Origin: Magicicada septendecula
Lineage: Eukaryota; Arthropoda; Insecta; Hemiptera; Cicadidae
DNA: 64,000 bases
Direction of reading: 5' to 3'
NCBI GenBank assembly: GCA_034769895.1
Contig: CM068373.1
Location: 285,357,379-285,421,378 of the forward strand
Under the pieces are notes generated by a model. The model was not told the origin of the DNA and made no database searches. It saw only the letters and a program-made list of their open reading frames with translations. Each line of letters starts with the position of its first letter. The stretch's first letter is position 1. This document shows, piece by piece, positions 10,277 to 21,111 of the stretch. A program made the position numbers and the translations under genes.

Positions 10277-12450
10277 TGTAGTAAGTGTGGAGCCATTGCT
10301 CTAAGGAAGTACTAAGTAATGGGTACTCATTTCATTCATGTTAAACTTGTATTTAAATAATTAAATACAAGTATATTTATTATGTATGGTACTATGTTAA
10401 GTGTATTTACTTTAAATAATTAATGAAGATGTTTAAAATAATATTTGTAAACTTGGACAGGAAGACAATAAGTGTTAATAAGTTGGCAAGTGGTCATTAT
10501 AATTATGTTAAAAACCAATGAAGGGTTCAATGATGAACTAAATAATAATAATGAATTGAAATCAGGAAATTAAAATTGATATAATTGGCCATAAGCCAGT
10601 GACTCTTTGTACAGTAGGTCAGGTCAGAAAAATTAAATTAAAAACAAAAAAAAATTATAACATGTAATAAAACCAATAGGCCTAAAATTAGTATTTTGTA
10701 AAAGGAAAATAATACCTTTTAAAATAAGTTGATTAAGAAGAAAATGTAGTAAAATGTATACGGTTTAATAAGGCAAATTAAGTGAAAGTTTTATGTGATT
10801 TACTGTAATTATAATAAGGGAGTATTTTATTAAATAAGTGTAAGAATATTTCCTAATTACGGCTCTAGGATAACAAATATTATCCAATAACATTAGTGGA
10901 AAATGGTTGTTAGGGCAACAACATGCAGGAAATCTTGTTGATTTAGACATTCAATTGTTACATGTGAATGGGTTAAATTGAATTAAAAAATCCAGAAAAG
11001 AATTTAAAAAAACCTTTCATTCAATTGTTATATGTAAACGAGGACAGTTCAGTCATTAAAAATCGCCAGAAAACCACAAAACCTCATGAATAAAATTATT
11101 ACAAATCAATGTTAAAATATAAACACTAATTAAAAAGACGGATTGGACGACTTCCTAAATTATCACTTTGAGAATAAACAACCTATCTACAAAATTCAAA
11201 TAAAAAAACCTTAAGAAAAATGAACTAAACTTACCACTAAATGAGTTATAACAGAAACCATAAATAAACGAAGATAATCCAGACTGGAAGAAGTCGAATT
11301 GAATAAATACCATACCACAAAAATTAAAGAGAATTAAATTTACCTAAATTGAACCTCACTTTTGACTGCAGAGCAAGAACTTAAAACTACACTAATTCCA
11401 TCGGGACCTGTGACCACCAGAAACGAAAAAATCAGCGAAGATCAAGAACTGAACCTTCCATTACATCCCGGGACACTAACAACAACTTTATTGAAAAGCT
11501 GGAGGTGAATAAATTCTAGCCATTCTTCATCACCCGTCGATCTGACATCGTTAGTGGAACACGGCCTGAATGAGTATCTGGTGAACGCTTGGTAAAAACC
11601 TGCTTATGTTAATACTTTATATAATAAGATTTTAATTTAAATTGTAATACCTAGTAACCTGAATTTGCATTACCTGGCCTTACTAATAGTTAAAAGAATT
11701 ACATGTACCCTGGGATAAGAGATAAACTGAAATTATAAATAAATTGTAACATAAACCACGAGTTCAATAACAAATCGATTCGGTATTGTATGATCGATAT
11801 GATGCTTTAATAACCGAAGAAAGCAACTGTTGGAAATTTAAAATAATAATAAAATAAAGAATCCTTCTTGTATTTGACGAGTCTGTGTTATTGGTTATTG
11901 TAGAATAGTTATTGTATTTCGAATAGGGTGTAATTTACAGGGAAAGAAAGTGATAAAAGCGTCAAGTGGAACAACTTAACCTATAAGAACGGGTCATTCG
12001 CTAATGACAGCGCTCGATTGCAGACAGCTGGTGAATACGGGAGAATAGAGAACTAACTTATTCTCTTCACACTCCGCTCTTTTCAATTTAGATAATACAT
12101 AGTGACTAGGGTTGGAGAAAAATACGGAATCATTCATTATAATAACCGTAATATAGCGTTTTTCTCTGGTAAAACACTTGACAATTAATTAACAAAGGTC
12201 TATAATCAACAACCGAATAATATCCACAACATAATAAATATTTTTCCTTATAAACAGATTGAATTGGTAACAAATTGGTGAATTCGACGTGGGCTGAATT
12301 AACGAAAAACCCGCAACAGTAATTAAATAAGAAACACAAAGTTAATTATTTGTAACAAATTGACGTCAACAACGTGGGACTTAACGTTGATACACGGGAG
12401 TCACTTATAAAGAAATAAACCTGTAAGCAAACGTAATCTTTTATTTGTTA
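10277..12450 (+). repeat. Decayed Gypsy LTR-like tract with two primer-site-like motifs
   Basis: A-rich, no ORF. It contains AATAAA near 11853 and ends TTTGTTACA directly before (AT)n at 12451, the boundary pattern of plus-strand Gypsy LTRs here. Two motifs resemble the primer site plus upstream LTR edge of Gypsy-B: GTAACAAATTGGTG..GACGTGGGC at ~12268-12295 and GTAACAAATTGACG..AACGTGGGAC at ~12353-12382. Other details are a near-duplicated CATTCAATTGTTA(C/T)ATGT at ~10948 and ~11018. The left boundary is uncertain. Confidence 0.4.
10345..10372. repeat. Short perfect hairpin
   Basis: ACTTGTATTTAA at 10345-10356 is the exact inverted complement of TTAAATACAAGT at 10361-10372, with a 4-base spacer. 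Role unknown. Confidence 0.7.
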
Positions 12451-12456
12451 CAATAT

Positions 12457-13146
12457 ATATATACTGGATGGTTAATTTTGAGCTCAATTAGATTATATGA
12501 TGAGTTTGACTTTCCTGACTGTAGACTGGAAGTTCTAGTAGATGGTTTCACATGGTGTTTCAGCAGAGATTCCTTGGTTACATTTGTACACGTTGTTGTT
12601 ACACTGACTCTAATTTATGAATTTTGAAAACTGTTATGCACTGATGTTAATCCATTTTAACTGATAGTTACTTAATATATTACATCTTGATTGTTTTAGA
12701 CTCACTTGGCCGGCCTTACTTGCCGGCGAATTTCTGTAACGTGTTACTGCTGAGGCGGCCTTGTGAAGACTGGGGTGAGGCACTACGCACTTTTTACGTA
12801 TGTGTATGTGTGCGTATGTCATTATTCTTTGTCTCTAGGCAAGGAATCGCCCTGGTTTATTCGTACTTTATTTACGTCATTCTTATTGTTAATGACGTCT
12901 GGCATTGTTGACCAATGAAACAAACGTATCTAGAGCCTGTATTAACTTATGCAACCATTTAAAGTGTTCTGTTTCGCACGTCCGCCTTTGACCTTGTAAT
13001 CATTCTGCTCTGTCGAATCTGCGTCGTTTTCGGCAAAAGAAGGGAAAATTGTACCACCCATACACATGAATGCAAAATACAGTGAAATACAATAATTTGA
13101 TACCACTCGTACCATAAATCCGACATCAGGTTTTCGTACTGTTACA
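12457..13146 (-). repeat. ~690-bp direct repeat, left copy; candidate 3' LTR of a minus-strand element
   Basis: Nearly identical to 16865-17558 (constant offset 4412, roughly ten substitutions by eye). On the minus strand it begins TGTAACAGTACG, the same TGTAAC start as the Gypsy-B LTR. It is preceded on that strand by the purine tract TTGAGGGGGTTT, an excellent polypurine tract. The left edge is an (AT)n run, where another LTR-like end abuts at 12450, so this copy may be cut by a later insertion. Confidence 0.6.
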
Positions 13147-15102
13147 AAACCCCCTCAATGAAAGGTTTTATGTCGAAACATAAAAACTTTCATTGACCCA
13201 TTCACACGTTCTAAAGGGATCAGCCCAGATATGGTGCCATAACCCCCTATAGTGTTAATATAAAAGAAATACAATCACTTACCCTGGTCCAATGATGCTG
13301 ATCATACCTGTCTGACCTTACTGGACTTCTCAGGAGAGATCCCAACACCATAAGGCCATTAGGCACTTTACGCTCCTGGTCTGACGCACCGGCCAGCTCA
13401 GGACCGCGGTCACAACACCACCAAACTCTGAAACATGCAATACAAATTTTAAAATAGTGGCTTTATCTGTCTCCATATCCACAACCGATATGTCTCCCCT
13501 TAGTGCATTGGTTTGCGTTTTTGAGGCATTGGTTTGCTTAACTCTAAAATTCTCAAACAACAAATAACAAGACTTAGGACAGAAAACCCTCTTCTCCTTT
13601 TAACACCCCTGCATTTAGTAAAACTTTCTGACTCCAGTCGATCATATTTATTCTCTTTACCACACGAAAATATATTCTTATCCTAAGCATAAAACAAATT
13701 TTAATCTTCTAAGCTACAACCACTATCTCTACTATTCTACTTCATATAACATTGAAACATATATCTATCATGGCAAACAACTTCAAAACTCTTTATATTT
13801 TCTTCACTCATTTTTCTTTATTCTTATATTTCTTTGCAACAGAACTAAATCATTTATTTTGTTCAAAACCATTTTTAATCTTCACCTTTTTAACATATTA
13901 ACATTTTTTACCGTCGCTACCCCCGTAACGACCTCCTAACCACACACACTATTACCCTCAACATAATAAAACATTGAACATCAAACATTAGCATTGTTAC
14001 ATTTACATTACACAATTTACATTTAAATAACTGGTATCAAAACTTTATAACATTACTATTATCAACTCTTTCCAACTTTCAATTATTTAACATTTGTTAT
14101 ATCCTTAGATTCTATACAAAAAAAAATTTCAAATTTATCATTACCCTTCCAGTTACATTACCTTTCTACTATTAATTTTCCCTTTCTAGCCTTTTCTCAA
14201 TCCTTATCTACTTTGGGTGACTCTCTATTATTCACTATTATCTATATCTTATTTTGGCATTTGTCTATCTAACCTTACTACACCTTTTTTCTACTAACAA
14301 CCGCTACTAACTATTTATATATTATGACACCAATATCTCTCAATTATAAACCCCTTCACAAATCCCATTTAAATCCTCTGGCACTGCTCGTCTTTGTACT
14401 AGGATGTGTGTTCCCTACCTGGCCACATCCATACCTAACCATTTGCCCTCCACTAAATATCGGCAAACACTCTAACCCAAATTGCTCCGCCTGCCACAAC
14501 GCTGCACGCTGATCACTCCTTACACCGGACCCTTACTACAAAATATCATCATCAACAAATATAACTACCATTCACATTACTCACCTCTCTACATATAATC
14601 ACTAACTCCTGTGTCCCTATAAAATCTAACCCCTCTTTATGTATTATCTGTCTCTCAACATTCTTATTTTCACTAACTCCCATTAACTCTGCTTAACTAA
14701 CTCCAATGCCCTTATTTATCATTATTACCCACACTCTTTTACAACATTTCACCTTAGTATACCACTAGAAAATTCATCCCTCACCCACTAATAACAATAC
14801 CTCTCAATATCCAAACATATTACATGTTTAATCATTTATTATTCATTAGAATCTAAATCTCATAATTATTTAAATTCCTCATCAAACTTTCTTCAATTAT
14901 TTAAAATTCTACAGTACATGGTTTATATAAAAAAAATACATAAAATACACAACATCAATAATACACAAATACATTGACATTAATACACACAAAAATATAC
15001 AATCCACATTATCATTAAATCGTTTCTCATAAATCAGTTCATAAGCAGTCCATCTTGAAAAACACTATCACACATTTAAATGTTCATAACACAATAAAAT
15101 AT
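13147..15102. other. Pyrimidine-rich non-coding interior of the minus-strand element
   Basis: No supported ORF. The plus strand is unusually C/T-rich and G-poor, so an RNA from the minus strand would be A/G-rich, like the 3' non-coding part of Gypsy-B (39773-41093). The polypurine-tract candidate is at 13147-13160, followed by a strong hairpin at 13155-13196. Confidence 0.5.
13155..13196. repeat. 18-bp-arm hairpin beside the candidate 3' LTR
   Basis: TCAATGAAAGGTTTTATG at 13155-13172 and CATAAAAACTTTCATTGA at 13179-13196 are inverted complements with one mismatch and a 6-base loop. Confidence 0.8.
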
Positions 15103-16338
15103 CTATCCTCCATCGTCAAACAATAATCTTATCTTATATCTATATACATTGCTTATTATTGAATCTCTTATATTAACATCATAAATGCATATACCATTCA
15201 AATTTTCATCATTTTCCGCAAACTCATATAATCTGTCATGATTGGTCATTGTCCTGTCACCATCTGTATTATTAGTCATAATTAGGTAATTTATAAAGTC
15301 ATTATTTCCCTTATCTCCTACTACTTCAGTTTCATTACAAGGTAAGTATTTACTTTTATTATACATCATCTCTACTTCTAACCTTTCCATAAATTCTTCA
15401 TAGTCTCTACTTATCTTAAAAATCTCTATCTCCCTCTTTCTCTCAATATATTTCTCACAATACCTCTCTACACTCTCTCTCTCAATATATCTCTCTCTAT
15501 CACACCAAGCTACATTCTCTCTTTCTACATTTGCATAGGGCACTACTACTTCATAAAAACACCCCCTGGCCTCACCAGGTACAACTAAGGGATCATTTGG
15601 AGACCACATGTCTCCCACATAAATTCTAGAGGAACCTTCGTCCTCAAACAACAATTTTGGAGTCTTTACTCCATTCCTACCACTGGGAAAATTTGCCCTC
15701 TGCCCACTATATTCACTTAAACTCTCCTTACCCCCACTTTCACTCTCATCTACAACTATCTCCTCACCATTAACCTCTACTCTCATTAAAATCTCATTAT
15801 CACTACCAACATCCACACAATCATTTTCTAATATCATATTTTTATTTTTATTATCATAATTTTCTCTCCCACTTACCTTGTCGTCTCTGTTTAATTTGTC
15901 TATTTCTCTACTCTTATTTTCTAACTCTATTTCGTCTAACCGTGCATGTATGTCATTTAATCTTTTATCAAAATTACAATTTTGTTTCTTAATTTCATTA
16001 ATGTCACTTTTCAAATCACTGAATTTCTCATCAAATTTATTATTTTGTATTTAAAAAAGTGTTTGCATAATTTTTACAATCTCGTTCTCATCGGTTGTTT
16101 TATTTACGACTGGCGTTGACTGATCGCCTTCGCTCATAATTTGTGATTCAGTAATACTTATTTCACTACTGTTTGCATTGTGAAAAAAAAATGTTAATGA
16201 ACTGTTGCTTTCTACATATGTCACAACATAACCTACAATCGTACTTCTGACTTCAATACCCACTCCGTCTCTATATTCAGGCTTATTATATAAAAATACA
16301 ACAGGATATTTTTTATATAGTCCCTGTTCGGGCGTCAT
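15103..16338 (-). pseudogene. Gag-like reading frame of a non-autonomous LTR element, one in-frame stop
   Basis: One continuous minus-strand frame from 16338 to 15103, broken only by TAA at 16051-16053. A likely start is the ATG at 16135-16137 (MSEGDQSTP). After the stop, the first ~50 residues are heptad-like coiled coil (FDEKFSDLKSDI, FDKRLNDIHARLDEIE), the arrangement seen at the N-termini of the Gypsy-A and Gypsy-B Gags. The remainder is acidic with an Arg/Glu-rich stretch (YIERESVERYCEKYIERKRE). I see no capsid motif, zinc knuckle, protease or RT. It lies between the ~690-bp direct repeats, which supports a short LTR element lacking pol. Product family is uncertain. Confidence 0.45.
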
Positions 16339-16864
16339 TTGTGATTCTACACATTTACTCCTTATTTTTATTAATTTTATTTATGTATGCTAGCCATACC
16401 ATAAATATCGTACTTACCATAACTATGCTGTACCTGTTTATCTGATCGTATTTGTTTATTGTGGGTCCAGGGTTTCGAATTAAGCATGAATAGAGACTGA
16501 GTTGGGCCTTGAAATAAAAGTAGCAACATAGAAGTAGCAACATCAATTTCGTTTATTATTTTCCCATTTTACACATGACTTTTAATTATTAGACAATGGC
16601 GTCTCTTAACGACCAAAACAAAATGGCGGTCGTTCCTTACATTTCTTTATTACTTATGATATTCAAATTCTATTATATTTTTTGATCAAATTACCCCTCT
16701 CTCTGTTATTTAGCAGCTGCCTCTTTACTTAAAAATGCTTCTATTTAATTTATATTGAGACTAGACGCAAACCAACGCCTCAGCTTGGCTGTCGACAGTA
16801 TATCAGACACACATTCTTTCGCACGCTCACTCGCTCATTATGAAAATATTAAATACATTATTAT
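16339..16864. other. Non-coding leader-side DNA of the minus-strand element
   Basis: No ORF. Contains a short duplication (AGTAGCAACAT twice near 16509-16530) and AT runs. No convincing primer site was found next to the right-hand repeat. Confidence 0.4.
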
Positions 16865-17558
16865 ATATATATATACTGGATGGTTAATTTTGAGCTCAAT
16901 TAGATTATATGATGAGTTTGACTTTCCTGACTGTAGACTGGAAGTTCTAGTAGATGGTTTCACATGGTGTTTCAGCAGAGATTCCTTGGTTACATTTGTA
17001 CTCCTTGTTGTTACACTGACTCTAATTTATGAATTTTGAAAACTGTTATGCACTGATGTTAATCCATTTTAACTGATAGTTACTTAATATATTACGTCTT
17101 GGTTGTTTTAGACTCACTTGGCCGGCCTTACTTGCCGGCGAATTTCTGTAACGTGTTACCGCTGAGGCAGCCTTGTGAAGACTGGGGTGAGGCACTACGC
17201 ACTTTTTACGTATGTGTATGTGTGTGTACGTCATTATTCTTTGTCTCTAGGCAAGGAAACGCCCTGGTTTATTCGTACTTTATTTACGTCATTCTTATTG
17301 TTAATGACGTCTGGCATTGTTGACCAATGAAACAAACGTATCTAGAGCCTGTATTAACTTATGCAACCATTTAAAGTGTTCTGTTTCGCACGTCCGCCTT
17401 TGACCTTGTAATCATTCTGCTCTGTCGAATCTGCGTCGTTTTCGGCAAAAGAAGGGAAAATTGTACCATCCATACACATGAATGCAAAATACAGTGAAAT
17501 ACAATAATTTGATACCACTCGTACCATAAATCCGACATCAGGTTTTCGTACTGTTACA
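16865..17558 (-). repeat. ~690-bp direct repeat, right copy; candidate 5' LTR
   Basis: Partner of 12457-13146, matching from the ATATATACTGG run to ...ACTGTTACA. Flanks differ on both sides. Its right flank (GAGGTTCTAC) does not reproduce an ATAT target duplication, so the element's outer ends are rearranged or it used another target. Confidence 0.55.
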
Positions 17559-18395
17559 GAGGTTCTACTGTAATTGGATTTGCTTGTATTAATAGCATGC
17601 ATGGTATTCTGTTATTGCTGTGATAACTAACTCATTCTTATCTTCCAATATCTTATTTCATTGTGTTTATTTGTTGATTAATTATATTTTTATCTTAGAG
17701 TAAAGAGTTTTTGTCATGGTCAAGTCTTTAGTAATAGTTTGTCCCTGTCTGTGTCTCTTTACTGTTTCTTAATTCTGTAGACTCCTTGTTTTATTGGTTT
17801 CATTCTCTCTTGGTACCCTTACTGGCACATTGTATAATAGATTTGTTAACTCTTTCGCTTATCACTTTACTTGTGTTTATTCATATTATCTTCAGTCTCT
17901 TGTTAGGGTTTGTTGCCATTATAACTTGGTTTTGTCCTCTCACTTACCATATCTATTGGGTTATTTGGTTAATCACATTACTACGTTGTCTTCTATATTT
18001 TCTTCTTCATCACTATTTATTATTCTTCGTTTGTTGATTTAATTATTTCAATTGTTTTAATTAGTTCGTGGACTGGATATAACATTTAGTACACAGTTAT
18101 TCATTTATCATTCCTCTCTTATGTGTTCTTGTGTTAGTTAATGGGTGTTTTATTCCTTATGGTTGTTTTTAAATGTACGGTGAAGATATGTACCGTTACA
18201 ATATATATAAAACTTAAAAGTCTGAGGATTTCTTTGTACTGAATATAAATCTACACCGATACACTGATTGCCACCAAATTTTGCACAGGTAACATTTGAC
18301 ACATGGCAAAAAACACTGTCTAACTTGGAATTTGATATTCTGCCCTGTTCGCACGATTTTGGCCCTTTTAATTATACCCTTTTGTTGACGCATAT
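17559..18395. other. Unassigned T-rich DNA, then the older flank of Gypsy-B
   Basis: No supported gene. 17569-18200 could be a solo LTR-like segment: its minus strand starts TGTAACGG and ends ATTACA, and (AT)n follows on the right. No matching target duplication or partner was found. 18201-18395 is the pre-insertion sequence, continuous with 43696 onward, and ends in the ATAT target at 18392-18395. Confidence 0.35.
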
Positions 18396-20995
18396 TGTAA
18401 CGCAACAGAAATGCTGTCATCCATGTTACATAAATATTATATTAACAAAATAATAAGCAAGTCAATATCTAACCCCATGATAAAACAAAAGTCTAATAAT
18501 TACATTTATGATTATAGATAAAGGTAAATAAGGATGCAAGGTAGAAATAACGAGAATGAACAAACCTGTAAATTAGACAATAGTTAATGATCTATGTTCA
18601 GTGAAAAGTAAATCAATATGATACTGATGAGAAGTGTAAGAAGTAGAATAGTACAGAAATTGTCAAAGTAAATGACCATGAAAGTAAACAAAAATGAAAC
18701 AATAATTTACCTTATAGCAATAGCAAGTAAGGATTTTGAATTAAATAATATTATTTTGTGACAACGAATGTTATGATAAAGTTTATGTTATGTTATACCA
18801 ATTACTTGTTGAGTTAATGAAAGGTAATGAAACAAGAGGTATTATTCAATTACTGTTATAGAATGATGTGAGAAGCAGCTAGTTAGCGTTAATAGATTTC
18901 AATTTTCTTATATGTGATCCATAGATCAAGATAAAATTGTCATTAGATATGAAAAGAATAATTGTTTATGTAAATGTTAATAGTTAAGATTTGATTATAT
19001 GTATGAATTTATGTAAAAGGGCTATAGTTGTTCACCAGTTATAAACAAAGGTAGGTCCGTATACAATAAAAGGCCTAACAGCCAATAACACTATATAACT
19101 ACTCATAACATAAAGGTTAGGTACGTAAGTTAATAATAATTAATGAATACGGTTCGAAGAGCTAGGAAAAAACATTAAATTAGTAATGATATATAATAAA
19201 CCATCTCAATTTATACAAATTGTGATAATGCCACAATGCCATGATATCGACTGATAACGTTTGATATCGAAAAAAGTAATAAATATAAAAGAAACAGGCT
19301 CATATCAAAAAACCAGCAGAATATATGTAGAAAATAATAAACCAACTATCGGTAAAGTTATATTCCGATATGATAGCAAATTAATAAGGAATAGACAAAA
19401 AATATATGAAATAAACACTATATACAAAACATGGAGAAGGAAGAAAAAAAAATGGGTTGCTATGGACTACAGGAAATGAAGAGTTGTTGATTTTCAATTA
19501 TTGCTTTTTATGATCTGAATGTGATGAGATTAAAAAATCTAAGAAACGTCTAAGATAATCGGAATATTCTAAATTATTTAATCCTCTTATAAAACACAAA
19601 AGTTTAATGATAATATTCTTGACTCTTGCCAGTACAGTTTAACCAAACGAGGCTATAGTATGATATCACAATAAAAAATAAATAACTGGGTTCTACAAGG
19701 AAGGACTTGAATTGTCCCATATCCGAAAGGAGTTGACAATATATTAAACCCAATATAAAGAGTTAACTGTATCACAACCAATAATATACACTACACTGGA
19801 ACTCATAACCTTATAAATAAACGGAACATCACCAATTACTTCAGACGAGAGAAGAACGTATTTGGATCCAGAAATTACAGAAGGAACCAGTCTGGCAGTA
19901 AATCAACCTAGGGAGCTGTATTTCCGAGGTGAACAGGACAAGAATTCCATTTTATTAACATCCGAAGAAAGAAAACCGTACAACATAGTCATCCAGAACA
20001 GTGAAGTTATCAACCAACAGCCCACACGATTTGCTTCGTTCTAGTCTGGTAAATTATTATTGTATAAATCATATTAACTACACAACACTTCAAATTTGTA
20101 AATCTTGCATTCTTATCTATGTATTTTTAATCTTCCCCACAGTTACAAGAACCTGCACACCCTGAATTAAGTTAATTACAAACTAAAACACATTATATAA
20201 CCGAATCTAAATAAAGTATCGGACTGATCAATAATCGAGTCACGCAATCTATAGCCTTTGTGTATGCCAGTTGGAACATATCTCATTCAATGTTGAAGAA
20301 GTAAACAAATAAAGAACCTTTGTATAGTTGCAAAAAATCTTGTCATTTGGAGTATTATTTAATGAGTTGGGAATAAAAAAGTAACTGACTAAGTATAGAA
20401 TAATTGGTTAACCTAAACAGTGAATTAACCTCTAAGTTTCGTTGACCCGGTACTACAGCGCTTATAGCGGAATTCTCCGACACCAAAGAGAGAGCGTTAA
20501 AATACAAAATTATACATAATTCTCTTCAAGGTATAATAGGGTTGAACGAAATTACAGAATAACACATTAATTATTTAAGTTTCAAGTACACTAACACTGA
20601 TATTTTTTAGAGAGATAAGTTAATATTAGTTAATTAAATCACTATATCCCACCACTCCAAATATCTCAGATATTTAAATAATTGAAGTAAATTAAAACGA
20701 CCTAAGAGAGTAAAGACAGAGGAACATACCCGTTCATAGCAACGAATAGGCTTACATTGTGTGAAAATAACGAGACGCACTTATCCGGTTACGACACAAA
20801 TTGACGAACTCCACAGTGGGGTTTAAACCGTACGTGCTCGTCACATTACAAATTGGCGCTTACAACAGTGGGGCTCAAATAAGACGGACATTTCGCTAGT
20901 ACCTCAAAAGCGGTTACATTACAAATTGGCGCCGGCAACGTTGGGGCAGAAAGAACGAGAATCCCGCAACCGTAAGAGCTTAGCGTTTCATTACA
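18396..20995 (+). repeat. 5' LTR of Gypsy-B (2.6 kb)
   Basis: Begins TGTAACGCAACAG and ends CATTACA; matches 41094-43691 throughout. Very A-rich. Its last 200 bp contain three primer-site-like modules (listed separately) that are also present in the 3' LTR. The small ORFs it contains occur in both LTRs only because the DNA is duplicated. Confidence 0.92.
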
Positions 20996-21020
20996 AATTG
21001 GCGCTCAACCAGTGTAGGGC
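20797..21020 (+). promoter_or_regulatory. Serial primer-binding-site-like modules; functional site at 20999-21014
   Basis: Four units of the form (A)CAAATTG(A/G)CG..., each followed ~10-15 bases later by GTGGGG or a similar string, start near 20797, 20845, 20916 and 20988. The first three lie inside the LTR and recur in the 3' LTR (about 43495, 43541, 43615). The fourth (TGGCGCTCAACCAGTG) lies three bases after the LTR end and is the likely real primer site. Confidence 0.7.
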
Positions 21021-21111
21021 TTAAGTTAAGTAACTATAATTACATTAATATTACTTAACCAGGGCAGGCAACTGTGGGAGAATAAACATACATACCAGAG
21101 GTAGATCAAGG

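Noticed and set aside
17786-18042. Two overlapping hydrophobic ORFs that could suggest a membrane protein
   Set aside because: Low-complexity translations of T-rich DNA in two frames; no start context or homology recognised.
17569-18200. Solo LTR starting TGTAACGG on the minus strand
   Set aside because: Flanks give no matching target duplication and there is no second copy; left as unassigned.
19862-20044. Small ORF in the Gypsy-B LTR (TSEERKPYN) sharing the 15-mer TTAACATCCGAAGAA with 23551 and 26250
   Set aside because: A few shared 15-mers are expected by chance in a 64-kb AT-rich window, and the contexts are unrelated.
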